Origin: Candidatus Obscuribacterales bacterium
GTDB lineage: Bacteria > Cyanobacteriota > Vampirovibrionia > Obscuribacterales > Obscuribacteraceae
DNA: 64,000 nucleotides
Assembly: GCA_020050835.1 (NCBI GenBank)
Contig: JAGVKB010000015.1
Location: 1 to 64,000 of the forward strand
Reading direction: 5' to 3'
Each line of letters starts with the position of its first letter. Position 1 is the stretch's first letter. Shown here piece after piece: positions 56,325-64,000 of the stretch. The position numbers and the translations under genes are program-made. Below the pieces are notes generated by a model. The model was not told where the DNA came from, made no database searches, and saw only the letters and a program-made list of their open reading frames with translations.

Positions 56325-58481
56325 TTAGCTCTGGAGCGACCAGAGTTTGAAGTCCTTGATGTAAGCCAGCGCCTTTTTGGAGCAGTGCTGGCAGTAGCCG
56401 AGACTCTCGAAACGCTCGAGGGATTCTTGGCGCATCTTGCGATCGGTATCGCTGTTGAGGTTCATCTCGTCCGTCAAGCAGCGCTCGACGTCTTTGGCGA
56501 TGTCCTCGTCGAGTTTCTTGGCGATCGCAATCCGGAGAGCCGGCAGCGTGCGCCAGGAGACTTTCACATTGGCAGAGCTGCCGAATTCCTTGATCTGCTG
56601 CCGGATGGTGTCGGAAAGCTCCGTTTCCAACGCCTGCCGGAACTCGCTGCGTTCCGACCCGGTGGTCTTGCCCATCAGACGCTCGAGCGACTCGAGAAAC
56701 TCGGAGTCGATTTCGACCGTCTTGCCGTAGCGCTTGTCGAAGACCTTTTCGGCCCCGGTCGCAGCGGCTTTGGCATGCGTGCGGTAGACATCGAAGTCGA
56801 GCTCGGCTCGGTCTTCGTAGTCGGGCGCGAATGCGCGCAGAATCTGCTCGCGCAGCAAGCGGCGATACTCCTTCTCCACCAGGGAGGGAGTTTCGGTCTT
56901 GTACTTGAGCTCCTTGAGGAATTCCCGGCAATTCTCCAGCACCTTGCGGTCGGCGTCCTGCAGCTCGGGGGTCTGCAGCTCCATCTCGATCCGGGCGCGC
57001 ATGTAACCGAGCATCGACAGTGCCGGGATGCACTGCTTGGCTCCCTTGCCGTGCATGGACAGCTCGCAGACCTGGCTGACCGCCGAGAGCATGAGCGGGA
57101 CGGAGAGACCCTCCATCGCCTCCTTTTCGCCGGCAGCATCCCAGAGGTCGGTCACCTGAACGTTGCGGTTTTCGGTGCCATCGGCCGGCTTGCTCTCCAG
57201 GCTGGCGAGCATGCCGCTGTTCCAGCGATCCGAGTCGCTGGAGCGAGAGATCGACGACGAGCGCTTCGCGACGAAGAGGTTCTCGCCGTTGTACATCCGG
57301 ATGCGGACATCAAGCGAAACGCCGGTGTCGCTCTCCTTCTTCATGCGGCTGGCGACGGCGAGCGTCGCAGCCAGGCGAAGGGCGAGCGGGTCGATGTGAG
57401 GACGGGCCTTGAGGACATTGATGAAGTCCAGATAAGCCTGCACCTCCTCGCACACGGCCGTGTTGTACGGCGTGCCGAGGATGATCGCCCGGCGCATGAA
57501 GCGCTTGGGGTCGGCTTGCGCTTTGATGAAGCGCCGGAAGGCGCCTTCATTGGACTGCAACATCAAGAGGGCGTCGAGCGGCATGGTGCCAGCCACTTTC
57601 GAGCAGGCTTCCTTCATGGAAGGGATGCGCCGGTACTCGGTGGCGTCGAGCAGGAGGTCCAGCTCGAGCACCTGGCCGGGAGCTGGCTCAGCCACTGCGA
57701 AGGCTTCGGGCATGTCGATCATGCCGCGGCTGCCCTGGCGCAGAGCGGTGAGCAGATCGCAACCCTGACCATCGGACGAAGGCATCCAGGTAGCGATGCC
57801 GGCTTTGCGGCTGGACAGCTTGATCGGCTGCACCATCACGTTGGCCAGGCTGGGCGTGGTGGAATCAGCGGACTCCATCGCCTTCGACCAGCAGTGCTCG
57901 CACGGCTCGCCGGCGACTTTGAGCGCCTCATCGAGTAGGTCGCCTGCGCCCAGCAAGGCGGAGAGTTCGCGAACCTGGTCGGGTTTGAGGAGCTTGAGCT
58001 GGTTGAGCGGGTTCTCGTGAACCGGACAACCCTGGACGACGTACACTTCTTCCCCCTCGAGGACGGCCTTGAAGGCGTCCATGAGGTAGGACTTGCCGGA
58101 GCCCGGGCCACCGATGATGACCAGGAGCTGACGGAGTTGATAGCCATTGGATGCGGCCGATTCGAGAAACTTCATGATGCGAGCGACGGTGCGCTGGCTG
58201 CCTCGCACGTGCATGAAAGCCTTGTAGAGCGGAATGCCCTGGGTCTTCAGCATGCGAAGGTAGCGGGCGCGGTCCGGCGACTGCTTCTGAATCTCTTCGA
58301 TGTCCGCATCGTTGACCAAACCACGCTTCTTGACGGCACGGACAATCAGTCCGGCAGCCGTTTCGGCGCGTTCGGGATGTTCCACCAGCTCGGACAAGAA
58401 CTGGAGGAAGGGGAGAGGCTTGCCGGTCAGTGGCTGCAAAGAGACCGCGTCGGCAAGAGCCTTTTCGTTCTTGGATGACAT
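56325..58481 (-). CDS. Second, divergent PrkA-family protein
   Basis: A 718-residue relative of its downstream neighbour. The AAA+ part keeps Walker A IGGPGSGKS (123-131), GCPVHENPLNQLKLL, CEHC in place of CMCC, and a Walker-B-like DMPEAFAV stretch. The middle has LDALLMLQSNEGAFRRFIKAQADPKRFMRRAIIL, equivalent to the substrate-loop of the other copy. The C-terminal half diverges but ends LGYCQHCSKKALAYIKD, sharing the CxxC end. It may be a partner or regulator of the canonical kinase. AAGGAGG precedes ATG 58481; the longer frame to 58685 is unsupported. Both copies, YeaH and SpoVR read leftward as one set. Confidence 0.88.
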   Translation of the reverse strand: MSSKNEKALADAVSLQPLTGKPLPFLQFLSELVEHPERAETAAGLIVRAVKKRGLVNDADIEEIQKQSPDRARYLRMLKTQGIPLYKAFMHVRGSQRTVARIMKFLESAASNGYQLRQLLVIIGGPGSGKSYLMDAFKAVLEGEEVYVVQGCPVHENPLNQLKLLKPDQVRELSALLGAGDLLDEALKVAGEPCEHCWSKAMESADSTTPSLANVMVQPIKLSSRKAGIATWMPSSDGQGCDLLTALRQGSRGMIDMPEAFAVAEPAPGQVLELDLLLDATEYRRIPSMKEACSKVAGTMPLDALLMLQSNEGAFRRFIKAQADPKRFMRRAIILGTPYNTAVCEEVQAYLDFINVLKARPHIDPLALRLAATLAVASRMKKESDTGVSLDVRIRMYNGENLFVAKRSSSISRSSDSDRWNSGMLASLESKPADGTENRNVQVTDLWDAAGEKEAMEGLSVPLMLSAVSQVCELSMHGKGAKQCIPALSMLGYMRARIEMELQTPELQDADRKVLENCREFLKELKYKTETPSLVEKEYRRLLREQILRAFAPDYEDRAELDFDVYRTHAKAAATGAEKVFDKRYGKTVEIDSEFLESLERLMGKTTGSERSEFRQALETELSDTIRQQIKEFGSSANVKVSWRTLPALRIAIAKKLDEDIAKDVERCLTDEMNLNSDTDRKMRQESLERFESLGYCQHCSKKALAYIKDFKLWSLQS

Positions 58482-59199
58482 CACGTTACCTCCTTCTAGA
58501 AGGTCACAAGACAGGAGTTGTTCATGAGACGACCCCCGTCTGGCCGCGCCAAACTGCACCGAAAGGTGCATCTGCGCAGATTGTTCGGGGCGGCAGTGAG
58601 ATTGGGTGGACACAGAGAGCTGCGTCCGTGATGAGCGAAGGAAAACTCTCTCTCTGAAAGGCCAATCACCCCGTAGCCTGCTCATTGGCGTTGGCGGAGT
58701 GATTGCTGAAGATCTGCTGAATTACGATTGAAGCTTGGGTACGGGTTTCCTGAATTGATCAAGGGCCTAAAGAGAGATGAATGAACAGTACCAAAGTTCA
58801 CAATTTCTTCCAAATCTCAAAATCTACTCACACTCCGCGATTGCAGTCGATTGAATTTAGATTGGAGGAGCGCCAGCACTGAGAAGTTGTTCGCAACACT
58901 TGGTAACAGCGTAATCCCCCCACTGTTAGGGAAATCCCCAGTTGTCAGGTTGTCCAAAAATAAACCGGCGCAAGTGCTTAAATCGGTAGGTTATTGGGGT
59001 GGTTTGGGGCAAGAATCTGGCAATAATAAAGTAGAGCTTTCCAGATATGCAGTTGTTAAGGTTGTCGTTAACAGTTAGCGCGATTGAAGCAAGGTTGTGA
59101 CAAAAACGAGCAGTGGTGGGTTTTTCCCGCTGTCAAGCGGCTGAATTGCTGTTGTAAAGCTGTTTTGCTGGTCAATTGAGCGCTGGCGTCGAACGAGCG
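58482..59199. other. Spacer upstream of the PrkA set
   Basis: 718 bases that should contain the promoter of the leftward PrkA operon. It is AT-rich from 58720 to 59090. A small stem TGCACC-GAAA-GGTGCA lies at 58556-58571, in the likely 5' leader. A rightward 75-codon frame at 58851-59078 lacks a ribosome site and is rejected. No sigma-54-like or strong sigma-70 promoter was recognised. Confidence 0.4.
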
Positions 59200-60367
59200 T
59201 TAGCGTTGAGCGCCCTTCCCATTTAATGGCTTTGCTGGCTCAACTGTCCCGCTTTTAGCCAAATTGATCGCCTTGTAGCGGAGGAACGCTTCGATAAATT
59301 GATCCAGATCACCGTTCAGCACAGCTTCGACTTGCGGTGTTTCCACTTTAGTGCGGACATCCTTCACCAATCTGTCGTCAAGAACGTAGGAGCGAATGGC
59401 GTTGCCAAAAGTTGCCGAAACGCTTTCACCGCGCAATCTAGCCAATTCCTCATCGCGCTCGGCCTGTTTGATCGCCAGCAGCTTGGAACGTAACAGCTCT
59501 AAGGCGAGCGACTTGTTTAGCAATTGGCTGCGCTCTTGCTGGCATTTGATCATAATCCCGGTTGGCTTGTGGACGATTCTTACGGCTGTCTCAACCTTAT
59601 TGACGTTTTGTCCGCCGGCGCCGCCTGAGCGCATGGTGTCCACTTCAATGTCGTCGTCGCGGATCTCGACCAGCGAATCGATGTCATCCATCAATGGGCT
59701 GACTTCGACTGCAGCGAAGCTCGTTTGCCGCGAGTCGGCGCTAGCCTTGAAAGGAGACTTGCGCACCAGCCGATGTACACCTTTTTCACAGACGAGGTAT
59801 CCGTATGCAAAAGGTCCGTCCGCTCTGAATGTGACGCTCTTGAGACCGGCTTCTTCCCCGGCCGATTGATCGATAATCTCGGTCTTGTACCCGCGCGTTT
59901 GGCACCATCTCAAATACATGCGGAGCATCATCTCTGCCCAGTCTTGCGCATCGGTGCCGCCGGCACCGGCGTTGATGGTAACCAGTGCGGACGAATCATC
60001 ATAGTCGCCGGATAAGAGCCGTGTAAGCTCATAACGCTCGAGATCGGCGTTGAAGCTCTTCAAACCGGCTTCGATCTCAGCGGCTATCGACTCGTCTGCC
60101 TCTTCGAGTCCGACTTGCAGCAGGACAGCAAGATCGCTGGCGGTCGATTTCCAGCCTTGATACTGTTCGGCTGTGGACTTCAGGCGGCTCATCCGTTGAG
60201 TCACCTGCTGCGCTCGCTTCTGGTCTTGCCAGAAGTCGGCGACGAGCGTCTGTTCTTCTAAATCTTTGAGCTCTCTTTCAATCTGGGCTGGGTCAAAGAT
60301 ACTCCCTGACTTTCGTCAGGCGCTCCTCAGCTGCTTCTACTTCACGCTTCAATTCCGAGAGCATCAT
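59200..60367 (-). CDS. prfB: Peptide chain release factor 2, expressed by programmed +1 frameshift
   Basis: RF2 recognises UAA/UGA stops and triggers peptide release. The downstream frame (59200-60294) encodes domains 2-4, with SPF tripeptide in RKSPFKAS and the catalytic GGQ in [15 protein letters not shown] short upstream frame starts at ATG 60367 ([26 protein letters not shown]) and reaches an in-frame TGA at 60293-60295. Ribosomes slip at CTT-T with help of the AGGGAG site a few bases upstream, joining codon CTT to GAC. The product is about 388 residues. It is a single gene; lysS or others are not adjacent. GGAG nine bases before ATG 60367 supports the start. Confidence 0.95.
60293..60307 (-). 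promoter_or_regulatory. RF2 programmed frameshift site
   Basis: On the minus strand AGGGAGTATCTTTGA: a Shine-Dalgarno-like AGGGAG, three bases, then CTT followed by the TGA stop and C. This is the standard autoregulatory RF2 slip site; low RF2 favours the +1 shift, which restores RF2. Confidence 0.93.
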
Positions 60368-60509
60368 CTTCAAAAACTCCAGTAAACAAGCTTGTCCAGT
60401 TCAATATTATAAGCCGTCTCGCTCGAAAGCATCAGACGGACAGCCGCCCTCATACGTAATCCACGCTAATCAGCGCGGGCATAGAATGAGATTGGCGGCG
60501 AGGGCGCGC

Positions 60510-61541
60510 CTAATAGACCCTTTGCGAGATGTCGATCGTGACGTCTTCTTTGGATTTCAACTTGCCGACTTGCACGAAGATTGGCACACCGTAAGCCGGG
60601 TTCGAATCGAGATCGAGTGCAGTCGGGATAGTCACGGTCAACGATGTGGTGTCACCCGAGATAACCTCAGCGTTCGCGCCGCCGATGGTTACTTTGTTTT
60701 CGGAAAGCGTCTTCGAGAAATTCTTGCCGGACAGAGTAATCTCTTGTCCGGGCGGAGCCGATGAGAGGCTGACGCTGCTCAATTCCGGTTGCGCTTTGAT
60801 GGTAATCTCCACGCTGCCTGCCTTTTGCCCGATTATGATCACATCGACCTTTTGTTTGCCACCTTCGAGACCGTCCGGCACTGTAACCTGCAATGCATCA
60901 GCGGTGGCGCCGGTTACTTCGGCCTTCTTCTTGGCGAAGTTGACCACGTCATACTGAGCGGTCGGACAGAAGTTGGTGCCACTGATTGTGACGGTATCGC
61001 CCGGTCCGACTTCCAATGGCTTGGCGGCTTTGACTGTCGGCTTTGGAGTGGTAATTACCCAGCTCAGTGTGCTGTCTTTGGGACCGATTGCGTTAATCAA
61101 GATCTGACTGCTGCCGCTGCCCAGGTTGCCGGTCATGTTTATAACCAGAGGGCTGTTTGTCAGCTTCTGGCGGTTAAGCACCGGATAGCCGGCGATCGTG
61201 CAGCTGGCGGATTGAAAGTTGAGATTGTTGAACGTCAAGGTCAGTGGAAGTTTTTCTTGACCAGGCTTCAAATTGATGTAGTCGACGAAGCTTTGGACCG
61301 TGTCGCCCTTAGAGACATAGGGCTTCGATTCAGCCACCTTGATGATGTTGGCAGCGGCCGGTTGAGCTGCTGCTGGTTTGGCTGACGCTGGTGTAACAGC
61401 CGGTGGTGGGACTTGAAATCTGCCCGAAGCCGGAATCGGTGGAATTCGGCGGCTGGTCGGAACATGGGAGTTGTCAGCCGCCTGAGCCGATGTCGCAAGC
61501 ATTGCAACTGCCGATGCCACTAGTAATAGGTTGCGTTTCAT
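60510..61541 (-). CDS. Secreted IPT/TIG-domain protein
   Basis: A 343-residue protein with a signal peptide (1-21; SAQA-A cleavage), a Pro/Ala-rich linker (about 25-65), a beta domain (about 70-160; PLTLTFNNLNFQSASCTIAG), and two IPT/TIG-type Ig-like domains. These show the DTVTISGTNFCPTAQYDVVNF and GQEITLSGKNFSKTLSENKVTIGGANAEV motifs, each with the G-x-x-F loop after a strand and a following hydrophobic strand. Such modules mediate binding at the cell surface. No catalytic part. The start at 61541 follows AAGGAAAGTGCAGG; the longer frame from 61646 lacks a signal peptide at its N-terminus. Confidence 0.83.
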   Translation of the reverse strand: MKRNLLLVASAVAMLATSAQAADNSHVPTSRRIPPIPASGRFQVPPPAVTPASAKPAAAQPAAANIIKVAESKPYVSKGDTVQSFVDYINLKPGQEKLPLTLTFNNLNFQSASCTIAGYPVLNRQKLTNSPLVINMTGNLGSGSSQILINAIGPKDSTLSWVITTPKPTVKAAKPLEVGPGDTVTISGTNFCPTAQYDVVNFAKKKAEVTGATADALQVTVPDGLEGGKQKVDVIIIGQKAGSVEITIKAQPELSSVSLSSAPPGQEITLSGKNFSKTLSENKVTIGGANAEVISGDTTSLTVTIPTALDLDSNPAYGVPIFVQVGKLKSKEDVTIDISQRVY

Positions 61542-61860
61542 GTCCTGCACTTTCCTTCTGGGCAAATGATTGAAGTCCGGATGGTTTTTCTTGTGGGTCG
61601 GCACTTGACGACACAGCAACGACCAGGATACCTCTAGCCTAGACATTATAAATTCTTGCCATGCTCGCGGCTACTTTTATTAGGACGAGTAGGCAACAAA
61701 CATGCGGAAGCGATTTTTGCTTCAGGCGATTCTTGATTACTGGTGTCCTTGCGACTCTATATTGACTTGTTGCCGCAACGGGCATAGTTAGATGTCTCCC
61801 GGACCAGGGACCATTTTGTTCTGATTTCAGGCATCGCAATGCCAATCGCATTATGCAGGC

Positions 61861-62634
61861 TTAGAAAGCAACCGGGTTGCCATGTGGGTCCTGAACTTGG
61901 GCGCCTTGAGGGTTCGCCGGATAGATCGGATTTGCGTTAATTGCCCCCAAGAACACTCTACTGTAGTTGTGTTCCCCCATCGGGTATCCTGGCTTCGCGA
62001 ATGCGTACTGTCGCCAGGTACCGGCACTAGTGCTGGTCAATGGATAATAGGCCGGAAAAACAACGGTTTGGAAGGGCATGCCCAGCGGTGGCGTAGTTGT
62101 TGTAAAACTAAGAACTCCTACGCAATATGGCCTGGTAGCAGTTTCGGCAGATATTCCGGTGGCCGGAATCGCGACAACGGATGGGAAGGCGACTCCTTTC
62201 ATGAGTTGCACGTTTTTTACATCAAAATTGACTCTGGTTATCCACCCCATGCGCGCACCTCCCTGCATGACTGGTGTGTACGTAGGTTTCTTCCAGATGA
62301 GGTCGCTTCTCTTCCATCCCAAGTCCACAATCATGTCTTCGGCAAGTGTTTTGGCTTCCGCTTCTAGCGTACCCTTATTGGCGTTGAAATCATTCCTTTC
62401 CATTCCAACCCAATATCTGCCGTTAGCGAGGTGCTTTGCTGCTGCCATAGCGACGGCAGTTACCTTCTGTTGAGACAGAATTATCAGACCAACATTTATC
62501 AGAAGAAGTAAAACAGCTACCGCTACTGACACAATCAGCCAGGTGGCAACAACACCTTCGGCAATTCCTGAACCACAAGCAGATCGTCTTCCGTGAACTT
62601 TCGTCAGTTGAATGGCTATGCGAGATTTTTTCAT
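61861..62634 (-). CDS. Tad-like pseudopilin-type membrane protein
   Basis: A 257-residue protein. The N-terminus is basic (MKKSRIAIQLTKVHGRRSACG), then GSGIAEGVVATWLIVSVAVAVLLLLINVGLIILSQQ forms the transmembrane helix (about 25-53). The G-x-A-E-G entry is the same arrangement as in the gene at 31598-32272. The rest is extracytoplasmic with few Cys. It belongs to the broad TadE/TadG-like group, but no tad operon is present. It is divergent from a DCPVG-domain gene at 63083, parallel to the first pair. GGAGAAC lies 14 bases before the ATG, so the start is not certain. Confidence 0.62.
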   Translation of the reverse strand: MKKSRIAIQLTKVHGRRSACGSGIAEGVVATWLIVSVAVAVLLLLINVGLIILSQQKVTAVAMAAAKHLANGRYWVGMERNDFNANKGTLEAEAKTLAEDMIVDLGWKRSDLIWKKPTYTPVMQGGARMGWITRVNFDVKNVQLMKGVAFPSVVAIPATGISAETATRPYCVGVLSFTTTTPPLGMPFQTVVFPAYYPLTSTSAGTWRQYAFAKPGYPMGEHNYSRVFLGAINANPIYPANPQGAQVQDPHGNPVAF

Positions 62635-63082
62635 AAAGCACCCGTTCTCCTATTTCTCCCAGGCTGCGCTTGTTTCACGCGTACGCCCCCTCATTTATTC
62701 CGAGCACTAGCTAGAAACTACTGAGGTCATCCCAGTAGTAATTATGGCATTCGACTGTTACAAAACTGCGAAGGCAGACGCGTTCTCAGACCTACATCAA
62801 GGAACCTGATAGCAGGCCGGTCACGACATAAAATGCGAGCAGATTGGTTTTCAACCGATCACATCCAAATTTAGGGGGACAATTTGCAGAACTGAATTCT
62901 GAGGCGCCAATTTGAACGCCCTTGTACATATTGCAACAGATTGGTAGCTGGAAGAACCAATGGGGTATATAGCTACCGTACTTTCAAGCTAGAGTGTTGT
63001 CGACCCAATCAATAACGCTGGTAGCTTTTGCGAGAGACAATCGGAAACCGATAAAACCACCACAAGAACAACGGTAGGATAG
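62635..63082. other. Divergent promoter region
   Basis: 448 bases between the leftward pseudopilin-like gene and the rightward DCPVG-domain gene. The palindrome ACTACTG-N9-CAGTAGT (62717-62739) may be an operator shared by both. No gene or RNA recognised. Confidence 0.4.
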
Positions 63083-64000
63083 ATGTCGCATGACGATCCA
63101 ATCATTTCAAGTGAGTCGAGTCCCGACTTAGAATCTGAGATGCTCGTTGATATCGAGGCAGCGCACACCGAATCGAAAAATTCTGACCAGGCTGAGAATG
63201 AGGATAAGACTTCGTTCGACAAGCTCGCACAGAGGCGCAAGAAAGCAGCTCCAGTAGGCCGCACAAAACTAGATGTCGAAGCTTGCAGAGATATGGCATC
63301 CAAGACATTGTCTGGCCAAGAATCAAGATTGCGTGAACAGCTAGAATCCAGAGAACCAGAACCGGTTGTGCCATTGCAGCCAATTGAGAATTTTCGAATG
63401 GCGACACACTGTCCTGCATCGTGGGAGAAAATGACAGGTTCAGGTTGTGTCAAATTCTGCGAGACCTGTAAACTTCAAGCCTATGACTTCTCTGGTATGA
63501 ACATGCCGGAGGTGCAAGAGCTTATCCTCAAGCGCGAGGATAAGAAGAAGTTTGTCCTGTATAAGAGAAAAGACGGAAAGTTTCTAACAGCAGACTGTCC
63601 TGTTGGAATTCAAAAAAAGCGCACCCTCATCCTAGCCAGTACCGCAGGAGCGCTTCTAGTACTTGGCGTCTTTTATCTCCTGATCACACAACCACCGCCA
63701 CAAGTAGTAAATCCAGCTGCTGCCGATGAATCGGTGACTTCTTCTGGTGTAAAAGCTGAAAACACTTCACCTGAGTCGCCCGCAAACGGAGGCGCCATAG
63801 AAACTTCTGAAACTCCAATGGCACCTGCTTCCGAGACTGACTACGGGGGTATGCCGCTAAGTTTCCCGGCGGGAGCACCGCAGGTACCACCTCAAGCACA
63901 GCCTATCCCTCCATCCGCAGATCAAACACCAACATCTCCGGCGCCTGCCACCACATCCACTGATCCAACAGCAACACCACCGACGCCGGCCGCCGCGGCA
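63083..64000 (+). CDS. Membrane protein with Cys-rich DCPVG domain (paralogue B, 3' end outside window)
   Basis: 306 codons open to the right edge, so the gene continues. The product has an acidic N-terminus with an RRKKAAPVGRT motif (51-61), the Cys-rich module Cys110 (HCPASWEKMTG), Cys126-x-x-Cys129 (KFCETCKLQAYDFS) and Cys172 (LTADCPVG), a transmembrane helix (about 181-201), and a Pro/Ala/Thr-rich tail. Layout and about half of the module residues match the protein encoded at 32318-33496, so they are paralogues. TAGGATAG precedes the ATG at 63083. Its divergent neighbour is the second pseudopilin-like gene. Function unknown. Confidence 0.78.
   Translation, partial: MSHDDPIISSESSPDLESEMLVDIEAAHTESKNSDQAENEDKTSFDKLAQRRKKAAPVGRTKLDVEACRDMASKTLSGQESRLREQLESREPEPVVPLQPIENFRMATHCPASWEKMTGSGCVKFCETCKLQAYDFSGMNMPEVQELILKREDKKKFVLYKRKDGKFLTADCPVGIQKKRTLILASTAGALLVLGVFYLLITQPPPQVVNPAAADESVTSSGVKAENTSPESPANGGAIETSETPMAPASETDYGGMPLSFPAGAPQVPPQAQPIPPSADQTPTSPAPATTSTDPTATPPTPAAAA

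Noticed and set aside
54173-56350. Rightward open frame of about 725 codons, antisense to prkA
   Set aside because: Leu/Val/Arg/Asp-rich, no recognisable motif, no ribosome site; arises from GC-rich codon use of the true gene on the other strand.
56193-57938. Rightward open frame of about 580 codons, antisense to the second PrkA gene
   Set aside because: Same reason: composition of an antisense shadow, while the leftward frame has Walker A and family motifs.
58851-59078. Rightward 75-codon frame in the PrkA upstream spacer
   Set aside because: No ribosome site, no hydrophobic or domain pattern, and AT-rich codon use unlike neighbours.

Overview
This window looks like a chromosome segment of a free-living Gram-negative bacterium with moderately high GC and strong AGGAGG-type ribosome binding sites. 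Lipid A/LPS-core heptose metabolism (GmhB), an Mla-type lipid transporter and lipoproteins indicate an outer membrane. MqnC indicates futalosine-route menaquinone synthesis. The overall mix (an HU protein with an H1-like tail, TonB-C-like and PQQ-propeller secreted proteins, Tad-like pseudopilins, duplicated PrkA) would fit a Melainabacteria/Obscuribacterales-type relative of Cyanobacteria. That placement is inference; no rRNA or tRNA is present to settle it.

Layout. 0-9 kb: the tail of a vWA protein, trmD, an unknown protein with DHH-like motifs, a TPR-like protein, gmhB, then a lipid block of three PlsC-type acyltransferases and a diacylglycerol-kinase-family gene. 9-14 kb: a three-gene leftward set of a secreted/anchored single-PLD nuclease-like protein, a CobS/MoxR-like AAA+ ATPase and a large membrane protein joining an HExxH domain to a CobT-like vWA domain. 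14-24.5 kb: HU, a PQQ propeller protein, an OGFr-domain protein, secreted proteins of unknown role, an isolated M17 aminopeptidase N-domain, an M23 endopeptidase and gatB. 24.6-33.5 kb: MATE transporter, mlaEFD-like operon, M50 protease, response regulator, a Tad-like pseudopilin and a membrane protein with a Cys-rich DCPVG domain. 34-43 kb: a leftward gene set with vWA, TPR, vWA, MoxR, DUF58 and BatD-like genes, followed by a lipoprotein and an S41 protease (Bat/MoxR type). 43.5-49.3 kb: mqnC with a translationally coupled small membrane protein, a zincin-like lipoprotein candidate, a coiled-coil protein and a CX5R phosphatase. 49.4-58.5 kb: a leftward set of two PrkA kinases, YeaH, SpoVR and two small proteins. 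59-64 kb: prfB with its programmed frameshift, an IPT/TIG protein, a second pseudopilin and a second DCPVG-domain protein that runs off the right edge.

The dominant theme is coupling of P-loop ATPases to vWA proteins. Three separate ATPase-vWA modules lie in 50 kb (AAA + HExxH/vWA; MoxR + DUF58/BatA/BatB; PrkA x2 + YeaH/SpoVR), and a fourth vWA protein is cut by the left edge. Stress-related protein remodelling or envelope quality control is the likely shared purpose, but that is inferred from families. Most units are separated by long spacers with strong hairpins, and several hairpins sit between genes of the same apparent operon.
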